Shown here: positions 16,867 through 25,050 of the stretch, one piece after another
How the letters are laid out: every line of letters starts with the position of its first letter
How positions within the stretch are numbered: position 1 is the stretch's first letter
NCBI GenBank assembly: GCA_965206365.1
Contig: CBDBJL010000015.1
Location: forward strand, 1 to 64,000
Direction of reading: 5' to 3'
Length of the DNA stretch: 64,000 nt
Source of the DNA: CBDBJL01 sp965206365
GTDB lineage: Bacteria; Pseudomonadota; Alphaproteobacteria; JABAAW01; JAHZMA01
Notes under the pieces: generated by a model
What the model was told of the DNA's origin: nothing
Database searches by the model: none
What the model saw: the letters and a program-made list of their open reading frames with translations, nothing else
Program-made: the position numbers and the translations under genes

Positions 16867-17649
16867 ATGAACATTGCGGTATCAGAGGGTGTTTACGAAC
16901 TTGAGGTTCTAGAAATAGAGCATTTTACAGATCGTCTATTTTCTTTTTCAACAACGCGTCCGCAGGGGTTTCGATTTCGCTCGGGTGAATTTGCCATGAT
17001 TTCGGTTCCTTTGGAAAAGCCGATTTATCGGGCTTATTCGGTGGCATCGCCAGCTTGGGGAGAACAATTAGACTTTTTCTCTATTAAAGTTTCTGAAGGT
17101 CCGCTAACATCAATATTACAAAAAATTCAACCTGGTGATAAAATTTGGATGCGTCGAAAATCTACAGGAACTTTGGTGTTAGATGCTTTGAAACCAAAGC
17201 AAAGATTGTTTTTACTATCTACAGGCACTGGCATTGCGCCCTTTGCAAGTATTATTCGTGATCCTGAAAGTTATGAAAAATTTGCTGAAATCTACTTGCT
17301 ACACACATGTCGCGAAGTTTCAGAGCTTACCTATGGCAAAAAACTTATTGCAACGATGCAGGCAGATGAAATATTGGATGAAATTATCGGGGATCATTTG
17401 CATTATTATGGAACGACAACGCGTGAGACCTCTGAATATATGGGGCGCATTACTACTGCGATTGAATCAGGCCAGCTTTATCGAGATTTGGGCATTGAGG
17501 CACTGGATGGTGGCAATGATGCTGCCATGATTTGTGGTGGGATGGCGATGTTACAAGAATTACAAATTTTGTTACAAAATCTAGGGTTTCAAGAAGGTTC
17601 GAATGCGCGTCCGGGGGATTTTGTAATTGAAAAGGCATTTGCTGAATAG
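16867..17649 (+). CDS. fpr: Ferredoxin-NADP(+) reductase
   Basis: A 260-residue FAD protein of the bacterial Fpr type. The FAD-binding motif RAYSVASP is near residue 56, the NADP-binding loop STGTGIAPFASIIRDP near 118, and AMICGGMAMLQELQ near 218 corresponds to the 'C-G-x-x-M' motif. The C-terminal extension GDFVIEKAFAE is characteristic of subclass I bacterial enzymes. It exchanges electrons between NADPH and ferredoxin. Placed first in the operon with the molybdenum hydroxylase and the Fe-S reductase, it probably supplies reducing power to the 6-hydroxynicotinate reductase through a ferredoxin; an oxidative-stress role is the usual alternative. Confidence 0.9.
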   Translation: MNIAVSEGVYELEVLEIEHFTDRLFSFSTTRPQGFRFRSGEFAMISVPLEKPIYRAYSVASPAWGEQLDFFSIKVSEGPLTSILQKIQPGDKIWMRRKSTGTLVLDALKPKQRLFLLSTGTGIAPFASIIRDPESYEKFAEIYLLHTCREVSELTYGKKLIATMQADEILDEIIGDHLHYYGTTTRETSEYMGRITTAIESGQLYRDLGIEALDGGNDAAMICGGMAMLQELQILLQNLGFQEGSNARPGDFVIEKAFAE

Positions 17650-17681
17650 TAAAATTGTTAAAAGAATAAGGGGTAAAGTCA

Positions 17682-18524
17682 ATGTTTGTACAGGCGCTAG
17701 ATATTCCACAAGCCTTAAAGTTTTTACAACAGGGTGATTGGCGGATATTGGCAGGCGGCACTGATTTTTACCCTAGCCTTCAAGATCGGTTACCGATAAA
17801 TAGTTCCCAGGGGAAAATATTAGATATTAGCGCAATTCCTGATCTTAATAAAATTCATGAAACACCAGATTATTGGCGGTTTGGTGCGTTAACGCGGTGG
17901 CGTGATGTTCAAGATGCCTCGCTACCGTCTCGTTTGCGATGCTTGCAACAGGTGGCGCGCGAGGTGGGCTCACTGCAAATTCAAAATCGTGCTACGATGG
18001 TAGGGAATTTATGCACAGCATCACCGGCTGGCGATGGAATCCCAGCGTTGTTGGCATTGCGTAGCGAAGTTGAAATTGTGTCATTTGCAAGGAAACGGCA
18101 AATCAAGCTTGCTGATTTTATCACCGGTTATCGAAGCACGGCCTTGGAATTAGGCGAGATGGTAAGTGCAATTTTGGTTCCGAATCTTAGGCAAGAGGGG
18201 GTGAGTCAGTTTCGCAAATTAGGATCACGCAAATATTTGGTGATCTCGATTGCGATGGTTGTTGTTCATTTGGTGCTTGATGCTGATAATAAAATTATCG
18301 ATGCAACCATTGCAGTAGGGGCCTGTAGTGCCGTTGCGCAGCAAATTCCAATGTTAGCCCAGGAATTAATTGGGAAAAAGCGAGATAAAAAATTGGGGGA
18401 TAATGTTGTTTCCCATCAATTCGAACATTTAACTCCGATTGATGATGTTCGGGCAACGTCAGATTATCGCAAACAAATTGTTCCAGAATTGGTGCGACGC
18501 ACTTTATTGGATTGTGTTGGTTAA
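17682..18524 (+). CDS. FAD-binding subunit of molybdenum hydroxylase (nicotinate dehydrogenase-like)
   Basis: A 280-residue protein with the FAD_binding_5 / CO_deh_flav_C layout of CoxM/XdhB-type subunits. Flavin motifs are WRILAGGTDFYPSL near residue 20 and NRATMVGNLCTASPAGDGIPALLAL near 103. FRKLGSRKYLVISIAMV near 174 is the C-terminal domain motif. It passes electrons from the Fe-S clusters of the next gene product, three bases downstream, to an external acceptor. Substrate assignment to nicotinate comes from the operon, not from this subunit. Confidence 0.88.
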   Translation: MFVQALDIPQALKFLQQGDWRILAGGTDFYPSLQDRLPINSSQGKILDISAIPDLNKIHETPDYWRFGALTRWRDVQDASLPSRLRCLQQVAREVGSLQIQNRATMVGNLCTASPAGDGIPALLALRSEVEIVSFARKRQIKLADFITGYRSTALELGEMVSAILVPNLRQEGVSQFRKLGSRKYLVISIAMVVVHLVLDADNKIIDATIAVGACSAVAQQIPMLAQELIGKKRDKKLGDNVVSHQFEHLTPIDDVRATSDYRKQIVPELVRRTLLDCVG

Positions 18525-18527
18525 GCC

Positions 18528-21293
18528 ATGGATATTGAATTTGAGCTAAATGAGATGCCGATGAAAGTTACGGCACAAGGGTATGAGCGGCTCTCAGATA
18601 TTTTGCGCAACCAATGTGGGCTTACAGGCACGAAGATCGGTTGTAATGCAGGTGATTGTGGGGCTTGTAGCGTTTTGGTTGATGGTGATATTGTTTGTTC
18701 TTGTTTGCTGGCAATTTCGCAATTACAAGGCTTAAAGGTGGTGACGATTGAAGGGCTTGGGGGCAAAAAAAGTGAGGATTCATTAGCGTCACTACAAGCA
18801 AGTTTTTTGTATTACGGTGCGGCGCAATGTGGCATTTGCACTCCTGGTATGGTGATGAGTGCCCATAGCTTGTTGATGCAAACCCCTTATCCTAGCCGCG
18901 AACAAGTTCAAGATGCGCTCGGTGGCGTGTTATGCCGATGTACGGGTTATGCAAAAATTATTGATGCGGTGCTCAATGGTACGGATTTTGCGAAAACACG
19001 TCCGAAATCTGAGGCTGGCAAGAATGTAGGTAGCTCAATACCTCATCTTGATGGTGTGGCCAAGATCACTGGCAGGCTTGATTATGGCAGTGATATGATT
19101 CCAAATGATGCCTTGTGGATACGGGTGATCCGTAGCCCTTATCATCATGCTGATTTCCATTTTGGGGATTTAGAGATGTTTTGCCATGAAAACCCAGGCG
19201 TGTCTGGTTTTTTTCATAGTGCACATATTTTGGGTCAAAATCAATTTGGGGTGATCGCAGCCTATGCCGAGCAATGTGTTTTTGCCGAAAAGACGGTACG
19301 TTTCCAAGGCGAGGCAGTTGCGATGCTTGTGGGCACAATCGATGCGATCCAAGGGATAGATTTTGCGAGTTTGCCGATTATTTGGCAAGAAAAAACGCCC
19401 TTATTAACGCCTGCCGAGGCGCAAGACGGTGGTGCGGTTTTATTGCACCAGGATCGCATTGGCAATGTTTTAATTGAGGGTTATGTTACCCGTGGTGATG
19501 TTCAAGAAAATATGGCAAAAAGTGATTATCGCGTTAAGCGATCCTATGAAACGCCCTTTATTGAGCATGCTTATATTGAACCTGAGGCGGGTTGGGCCAG
19601 GCGTGTGGGAGAGCGAATAGAAATTTATGGGTGTACACAAGCGGCACAAATGGACCGCGATGATATTGCCAAGATTATGGGGCTAGATCGGCAAAATATT
19701 CGAATTGTGCCTACGGCTTGTGGGGGTGGTTTTGGTTCAAAACTAGACCTTTCCATGCAGCCTTATCTGGCAATTGCCGCTTGGTATTTGCAAAAAGCTG
19801 TGGGTATTATTTATAGCCGTAGTGAATCTATGAAATCGACTACGAAACGACACCCATCAGAAATTACCGTTGAAATCGGTTGCGATCATCAAGGCAAAAT
19901 TACCGCAATGGATTTTGTCGGTATTTTTAATACCGGTGCCTATGCAAGCTGGGGGCCAACAGTTGCCAATCGGGTGCCAGTGCATGCTTCAGGACCTTAC
20001 TTTATTCCGCATTATCAGGCGAAATCTGTTGCAATTCATACGCATACCGTTCCTGCAGGTGCCTTTCGTGGTTTTGGGGTGCCACAAGCAGCAATTGCCC
20101 AAGATTGTGCGTTTGATGAATTGGCAGATCAGGTCGGTATGGATCGATTAGAGTTTCGGTTAATGAATGCTTTGGATAATGGATTGCCAACAGTAACTGG
20201 GCAAGTTTTTTCCAGTGGCGTTGGGATTAAAGCTTGTTTAGAAGCCCTGCAAGAACCTTATCGTCGAGCGATTTCAGATGCGCGTAAGTTTGCTCATACA
20301 ACAAAAAATTTGCATAAGGGAGTGGGTATTGGTAGCTGTTGGTATGGTTGTGGCAATACTGCCCTACCCAACCCTTCGATAATTCGGATCGGGATCAAAG
20401 CAGAAGGTGCAATTATTTTACATCAAGGCGCTATGGATATTGGACAAGGTTCTAATACGGTGATTGCGCAAATTGCCGCGGATGCTTTGGGCGTTGCAGT
20501 GGCACAGTTGCAATTTATTTATGGCGATACGGATTTAACACCGGATGCTGGGAAAACATCAGCGTCGCGCCAAACGTTTGTTTCAGGCAAAGCTGCAAAA
20601 TTAACCGGTGAGGCATTGCGAAAAAAAATACTGGATCATGTGGATGTGATTGGTGAAGCACGATTGCAATTTGCGAGAGGGAAAATTATTGTCCATGCAG
20701 ATGGCAACCAGCCCTTGCAATCGCAATATGAAATTGATTTGCAAAAATTGCCGTGTGATGAAAATGAGTATGTATTTAGTGCGCAAGAAACTTACGACCC
20801 GCCGACTCAGGCTTTAGATGAAAATGGGCAAGGCGCACCGTATGCAGTTTATGGTTATGGTGCGCAAATCGTAGAATTAACAGTGGATTCGGGCTTGGGA
20901 ACAATTCAATTAAACAAAATCACAGCAGCGCATGATGTTGGACGTGCGATTAATCCATTATTGGTGGAAGGGCAAATTGAAGGCGGCTCAACGCAAGGCA
21001 TTGGATTTGCATTGATGGAAAAATTTATTTCAGGACGCACAGAAAATCTCCATGATTATCTGATTCCAACGATAGGGGATGTTCCAGAATTCGAAAACAT
21101 TATTATTGAAGTCGAAGATGCTGAAGGGCCTTATGGTGCCAAAGGTTTGGGCGAGCATGTGTTAATTCCAACTGCACCGGCAATTTTGAATGCGATTCGT
21201 GATGCTACCGGCATTGCAATGCGTGATTTGCCAGTAACGCCTGATAAATTATATGCGGAAATTTATGCTCAAACAAAGGAATCCAAGGAATGA
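18528..21293 (+). CDS. Fused 2Fe-2S / molybdopterin subunit of nicotinate dehydrogenase-like hydroxylase
   Basis: A 921-residue fusion. Residues 1 to about 155 form the CoxS-type iron-sulfur part, with cluster ligands in GCNAGDCGACSVLVDGDIVCSC and in CGICTPGM plus CRCTGY. From about 170 follows the molybdopterin subunit (SSIPHLDGVAKITGRLDYG), with GGGFGSKLD near 402 and the cofactor-binding AFRGFGVPQAA near 512. The catalytic glutamate sits in GAKGLGEHV near 870. Expected reaction: hydroxylation of nicotinate at C6 to 6-hydroxynicotinate. In Eubacterium barkeri these parts are separate genes and the molybdopterin subunit is itself split, so the fusion is a distinct architecture. The stop overlaps the next start. 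Confidence 0.86.
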   Translation: MDIEFELNEMPMKVTAQGYERLSDILRNQCGLTGTKIGCNAGDCGACSVLVDGDIVCSCLLAISQLQGLKVVTIEGLGGKKSEDSLASLQASFLYYGAAQCGICTPGMVMSAHSLLMQTPYPSREQVQDALGGVLCRCTGYAKIIDAVLNGTDFAKTRPKSEAGKNVGSSIPHLDGVAKITGRLDYGSDMIPNDALWIRVIRSPYHHADFHFGDLEMFCHENPGVSGFFHSAHILGQNQFGVIAAYAEQCVFAEKTVRFQGEAVAMLVGTIDAIQGIDFASLPIIWQEKTPLLTPAEAQDGGAVLLHQDRIGNVLIEGYVTRGDVQENMAKSDYRVKRSYETPFIEHAYIEPEAGWARRVGERIEIYGCTQAAQMDRDDIAKIMGLDRQNIRIVPTACGGGFGSKLDLSMQPYLAIAAWYLQKAVGIIYSRSESMKSTTKRHPSEITVEIGCDHQGKITAMDFVGIFNTGAYASWGPTVANRVPVHASGPYFIPHYQAKSVAIHTHTVPAGAFRGFGVPQAAIAQDCAFDELADQVGMDRLEFRLMNALDNGLPTVTGQVFSSGVGIKACLEALQEPYRRAISDARKFAHTTKNLHKGVGIGSCWYGCGNTALPNPSIIRIGIKAEGAIILHQGAMDIGQGSNTVIAQIAADALGVAVAQLQFIYGDTDLTPDAGKTSASRQTFVSGKAAKLTGEALRKKILDHVDVIGEARLQFARGKIIVHADGNQPLQSQYEIDLQKLPCDENEYVFSAQETYDPPTQALDENGQGAPYAVYGYGAQIVELTVDSGLGTIQLNKITAAHDVGRAINPLLVEGQIEGGSTQGIGFALMEKFISGRTENLHDYLIPTIGDVPEFENIIIEVEDAEGPYGAKGLGEHVLIPTAPAILNAIRDATGIAMRDLPVTPDKLYAEIYAQTKESKE

Positions 21294-22798
21294 GTGATGA
21301 TAAGATTCGGTGTGATGCCTGTCCGGTAATGTGTTATATCGCTTCGGGGCGTTCTGGGGCGTGTGACCGGTATGCGAATGAAGAAGGCAGGCTGGTAAGA
21401 TTAGATCCTTTGGTGATTTTAACGAAACGTTTGGAGACGGGGGGAGAAATTGTTAGCTTCTTGCAAGAAGATGCGGTTTGGGAACAAAATTTATTACGCC
21501 AAGAAGATCATTTTATTACGGCGATTGGCGCGGGAACAACTTATCCTGATTATAAGCCGGCACCTTTTATTGTTTGCAATCACTCGCAAGATGTTGATAT
21601 GGTAACTGTTGTTACAGAAGGTATTTTCAGCTATTGCGGTGCCAAAGTAAAAATTGACACGGATCGGCATTTGGGCCCCGAACGTAACCTGGTTCGCGTG
21701 GGTGATGTTGCTGTGGGGCATGTAACAACGGGTGAATATGGCTCGCAAATGCTTTCTTTGGGTGGAGTTCACCATTTAACCGGGGGCGATAAAAAAGAAG
21801 GGCGTGAAACTTGCGCGACTTTGCTGGCCTTGTGTAATAAACAAGCCGTAGAATTAACGATTGATGCCGGTGCAACTGTGATTGTTCAATCGGGGCAAGC
21901 ACCGATTGTTGATGGGAACAAAGAGGAAAGAATGCGCGTGGGTTGTGGGTCGGCAACTGTGGGAATGTTCGCTTCGCAATGGCAAGGTTTGGTGGATGAA
22001 GTTGTGGTGGTTGATGATCATATCACTGGGGTGATGTCGGAACATCAGGCCGGAAAAGTGATGGGTTGGCAAGCGAGTGGTATTAAAATTAAGGGCAAGC
22101 GCTCAACGCCAGGGCGTTACTTTAAGGTTGCAGAATCGGGTACGGGTTGGGGCGGTACCAATGTGAAGGATCCATTGTTGATTTTAGATAAATTTAATCC
22201 GAAATATGCTTGTTCGGGGCAGTCTTTGTTTATGGTTTCCACCACGGGTGAAAATTTTGCCTATTATGAATTAAATGAAAATCTGGAGCCAATTCAACAA
22301 GATATTCCCGAGCGATTATTGCCATCGGTTGCGCGGATTGCAGAAAATTGCGAACCGGCCTTATGTTCGGTTTTGTTTATGGGGGGGGCGGGCGGCTCGC
22401 TTCGTGCTGGGGTAACTGAAAATCCAGTACGGTTAACACGCTCGGTAAAAGATTGTTTAACCCGCGTTACTTGTGCGGGTGTGCCTGCTTATGTTTGGGC
22501 AGGAGGAGGCATTACTTTAATGGTAGATGTGGGGATCATGCCCGATAATTCGTTTGGTTATGTACCAACGCCAGCCTTGGTGGCCCCGATTGAATTTACC
22601 ATGAATATCTCGGATTATCAAGCATTGGGTGGACATATGGATTATATCATTTCACTACAAGACGCGCTTCGGGATGCGAAACAAGATCTTACTGGCAAAC
22701 AAAATGATCATAGTTTGAAGGGGCGAAGGGTTGAGCCTTTGGGCGATAATGTTCCCTGGCCGATATCGGGGCCTGCGGTCTTAAATCCGTTGAAATGA
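21290..22798 (+). CDS. hnr: 6-Hydroxynicotinate reductase-like iron-sulfur flavoprotein
   Basis: 502 residues. The N-terminus has a four-cysteine motif (Cys8, 11, 15 and 25, in CDACPVMC and GAC) like a 4Fe-4S site, and ten further cysteines are scattered (96, 116, 175, 182, 219, 308, 354, 359, 389, 395). The family enzyme of E. barkeri reduces 6-hydroxynicotinate to 1,4,5,6-tetrahydro-6-oxonicotinate and carries Fe-S clusters and a covalently bound flavin. DAGAT (192-196) resembles the last part of the ApbE flavinylation motif; GSAT (220-223) is a second candidate. Family assignment comes from recognition plus the hydroxylase-enamidase context. It overlaps the hydroxylase gene and precedes the ApbE-like gene. 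Confidence 0.78.
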   Translation: MSDDKIRCDACPVMCYIASGRSGACDRYANEEGRLVRLDPLVILTKRLETGGEIVSFLQEDAVWEQNLLRQEDHFITAIGAGTTYPDYKPAPFIVCNHSQDVDMVTVVTEGIFSYCGAKVKIDTDRHLGPERNLVRVGDVAVGHVTTGEYGSQMLSLGGVHHLTGGDKKEGRETCATLLALCNKQAVELTIDAGATVIVQSGQAPIVDGNKEERMRVGCGSATVGMFASQWQGLVDEVVVVDDHITGVMSEHQAGKVMGWQASGIKIKGKRSTPGRYFKVAESGTGWGGTNVKDPLLILDKFNPKYACSGQSLFMVSTTGENFAYYELNENLEPIQQDIPERLLPSVARIAENCEPALCSVLFMGGAGGSLRAGVTENPVRLTRSVKDCLTRVTCAGVPAYVWAGGGITLMVDVGIMPDNSFGYVPTPALVAPIEFTMNISDYQALGGHMDYIISLQDALRDAKQDLTGKQNDHSLKGRRVEPLGDNVPWPISGPAVLNPLK

Positions 22799-22834
22799 TG
22801 CTCTAAAAAAATTATGTTTTGGGAATGAAAAAGA

Positions 22835-23824
22835 ATGTCGGAAATTATGAATCCCCAACGAGAGATTTCGCCGTCAACGGCAAAACAGGCAAGCTTATTA
22901 GCAGATGGCAATAGATTATATTTGTGTCAGGGTCCGATTGATTTAATTATTCATGCCCAGGGGATCAAGGGCAATGTGAGCGAAGTTGCCAAGGCATATC
23001 AGCAAGCCCGTATGGCTTTTGCCGGGATCTTAGATGATTTGGTTTGCGAGTTAGAATTATTGCGGGCACCAATTCAGGTAAATTCTCTCAAACCCAAAGG
23101 TAGGATTGCGCAAGCGATGATGGTGGCTTGTTATCCTCATATTCAACCGACTAAAAATTCTCCCCAACCTCCCCCCCAAAACTCCCTTAAGGGGAATCAT
23201 CAGGGGGGGAATCATCAAGGGAGGCTGAATTACATTACCCCAATGGCAGCGGTTGCCGGGGCCGTGGCAGATTATGTTCTTGAAGCTACCTCTTATGGGC
23301 GTGATCTGGCATCGGTTTATGTGAATAATGGGGGCGATATTGCTATTTTTCTTACCAAAGGTGAATCCTTTACGGTTGGCATTTGTAGCGATCCACTATC
23401 GAATGGTTTTATGGGGAAAGTGACGATCAGGGATTGTGATATTCGGGGCATTGCCACCAGCGGTTGGCGTGGGCGTAGCCATTCGTTAGGCATTGCCGAT
23501 AGTGTAACCATATTCGCAAAAAACGCTGCGTTTGCCGATGCTGCGGCAACAATGATTTCAGGTGCAATTGATTTACCCGGTGATTGCCGAATTCAAAGAG
23601 AGATGGCAAAAAATTTATTGCCCGATAGTGATTTGCGTGAAAAATTAGTTACCGTAAATGTTGGTAAATTAGATGCCTATAATATTGAGCTAGCTCTTGA
23701 AAAAGGTGTTCGATTAGGGCATGATTTATGGGAGCGAGGGCTGATTATGTTTGGCGTTCTAACGTTGCAGGGTCGGGTTCGAACTGTGGGCGATGCGCAA
23801 TCATATCAACAATTACACTGTTAA
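22835..23824 (+). CDS. UPF0280 family protein, ApbE-like (candidate flavin transferase)
   Basis: 329 residues. The ApbE-like fold is visible from VYVNNGGDIAIF (162-172, compare N-x-GGD of ApbE), GIATSGWRGRSHSLGIADSVTI (205-226, compare 'S-G-x-Y...H-I-x-D' in ApbE) and AAFADAAATMISGA (231-244, compare 'A-D-A-x-A-T'). ApbE proteins attach FMN covalently to threonine. The neighbour is a reductase whose family member has covalent flavin, so modification of that enzyme is a reasonable hypothesis. Residues about 105-132 are a low-complexity insert not expected in the family. A role as uncharacterised oxidoreductase or chaperone cannot be excluded. Confidence 0.75.
   Translation: MSEIMNPQREISPSTAKQASLLADGNRLYLCQGPIDLIIHAQGIKGNVSEVAKAYQQARMAFAGILDDLVCELELLRAPIQVNSLKPKGRIAQAMMVACYPHIQPTKNSPQPPPQNSLKGNHQGGNHQGRLNYITPMAAVAGAVADYVLEATSYGRDLASVYVNNGGDIAIFLTKGESFTVGICSDPLSNGFMGKVTIRDCDIRGIATSGWRGRSHSLGIADSVTIFAKNAAFADAAATMISGAIDLPGDCRIQREMAKNLLPDSDLREKLVTVNVGKLDAYNIELALEKGVRLGHDLWERGLIMFGVLTLQGRVRTVGDAQSYQQLHC
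23150..23230. repeat. In-frame low-complexity palindromic insert in the UPF0280 gene
   Basis: About 81 bases encoding residues 106-132, rich in Pro, Gln, Asn, Gly and His. The DNA has C-runs facing G-runs (CCTCCCCCCC against GGGGGGG and GGGAGG) and the direct repeat GGGAATCATCA-type units, so it can fold into a strong hairpin. The flanking protein segments join normal UPF0280 sequence (MMVACYPHI before, YITPMAAVAGAVADYV after), which argues for insertion of a short palindromic repeat that stayed in frame. Confidence 0.5.
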
Positions 23825-23876
23825 TTTTTCATGAGGAATGGGAAATGATAGCGGTTATATAGCAAAGGAGAGATGA

Positions 23877-24461
23877 ATGCCAGAGGTTAAGGTAAGAAAA
23901 ATGGCTTTTATTTTAGAGGAAATTTTTCATGAAGGGGGTAAGGTAGCTCTTGTTCCTTTAAGGAGAGTTGCGGCATTGGCTGTGATTCACAATCCGTTTG
24001 CCGGGCGTTATGTGGAAGATATTGTTGGTTTTTCGGATGATTTGAAACCATTAGGATTGAAAATGTCGGCTGAGATGGTTCGACTTTTGGGTGGAGAGCC
24101 AAAGATGATTGAAGGTTATGGGAAGGGTTCGATTGCCGGGGCGGATGGTGAGTTAGAACATGCCGCCTTATGGCATGTTCCTGGGGGGTATTCGATGCGT
24201 GAATCTATTGCCGCTTCGCAGGCGATTGTGCCTTCTGCCAAAAAAGTTGGGGCCATGGGCGTAAGGCTAGATGTTCCCATTACGCATAGCAATGCCTCGT
24301 ATGTGCGTTCGCATTTCGATGCGATGGAGGTGGGTTTGAATGATGCACCACGTGCAAATGAATTATTACTCGCTTTGGTGATGTCAACGGGTCCAAGGAT
24401 TCATCACCGTACGGGTGGATTACAAGCTTCAGAAGCTGAGGGTAAGGATGGTTTACGATGA
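23877..24461 (+). CDS. DUF1185 ('amino acid synthesis' family) protein, first copy
   Basis: A 194-residue protein of the DUF1185 family, whose reaction is not established. Recognisable segments are VAALAVIHNPFAGRYVEDI near 31, MIEGYGKGSIAGADGELEHAALWHVPGG near 77, KKVGAMGVRLDVPITHSNASYVRSHFDAMEV near 121 and NDAPRANELLLALVMSTGPRIHHRTGG near 155. It overlaps the second, clearly paralogous copy (ATGA). Tandem occurrence suggests a heteromeric complex. In this operon the steps after ring opening lack enzymes, so one of them is a possible role; that is inference only. Confidence 0.8.
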   Translation: MPEVKVRKMAFILEEIFHEGGKVALVPLRRVAALAVIHNPFAGRYVEDIVGFSDDLKPLGLKMSAEMVRLLGGEPKMIEGYGKGSIAGADGELEHAALWHVPGGYSMRESIAASQAIVPSAKKVGAMGVRLDVPITHSNASYVRSHFDAMEVGLNDAPRANELLLALVMSTGPRIHHRTGGLQASEAEGKDGLR

Positions 24462-25042
24462 TGGCAAAAATTAGAAAGATTGTGGTAGTAGTAGAAGAGA
24501 TTCACCAAGAAATGGAGAAAATGATTCAGCCACCCACAAGGCGAGCCGCTGCGATTGCCGTGATTGCGAATCCATTTGCCGGGCAATATGTTGAAGATTT
24601 AACCCCGCTTATGGAAATAGGCGCAGAATTGGGTGGGCTTCTGGGTGAAAAAGCTGTGGCAATGCTAGGGGTGGCACCAGAAGAGATTGAAAGCTACGGC
24701 AAAGCAGCCTTGGTAGGTGAGCTGGGTGAACTTGAACATGCTGCGGCTATTTTGCATCCGCGTTTGGGTAAGCCTTTGCGCAGTGCGGTTGAAAAAGGGG
24801 CGGCGTTGGTGCCATCTTCGAAAAAGATCGGAAGTATGGGGCATCCGCTGGATGTGCCGATCGGGCATAAAGATGCCGCTTATGTGCGTTCGCATTTCGA
24901 TGGTATGGAAGTGAGAATTAACGACGCGCCGCGCGCAAATGAAATTATGGTTGCCATTGTTGTGGCAGATTCAGGTAGACCCTTACCGCGTGTGGGCGGG
25001 CTGGAAATATCCGATGTGATTGGCACCGATGGGCTGAGATAA
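24458..25042 (+). CDS. DUF1185 ('amino acid synthesis' family) protein, second copy
   Basis: 194 residues, the same length as the previous gene and alignable without gaps through most of its length: AIAVIANPFAGQYVEDL, EIESYGKAALVGELGELEHAAAILHP, KKIGSMGHPLDVPIGHKDAAYVRSHFDGMEV and NDAPRANEIMVAIVVADSGRP. Shared charged and aromatic residues (E/Y/G-K, GELEHAA, SHFD-MEV, NDAPRANE) are the likely functional core. The first copy has LWHVPGG where this one has ILHPRLG, so the two may have specialised. Function unknown. Confidence 0.8.
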   Translation: MMAKIRKIVVVVEEIHQEMEKMIQPPTRRAAAIAVIANPFAGQYVEDLTPLMEIGAELGGLLGEKAVAMLGVAPEEIESYGKAALVGELGELEHAAAILHPRLGKPLRSAVEKGAALVPSSKKIGSMGHPLDVPIGHKDAAYVRSHFDGMEVRINDAPRANEIMVAIVVADSGRPLPRVGGLEISDVIGTDGLR

Positions 25043-25050
25043 CGGCAAGT

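Noticed and set aside
21290..22798. Cyanuric acid hydrolase/barbiturase-like ring-opening amidohydrolase
   Set aside because: The N-terminal CDACPVMC and GAC cysteine motif and the operon with hydroxylase and enamidase fit an Fe-S reductase; amidohydrolase repeats are not seen.
23150..23230. CRISPR-like repeats, because of the repeated AATCATCA units
   Set aside because: Only two short copies, in frame inside a protein gene, with no spacer regularity and no cas genes.
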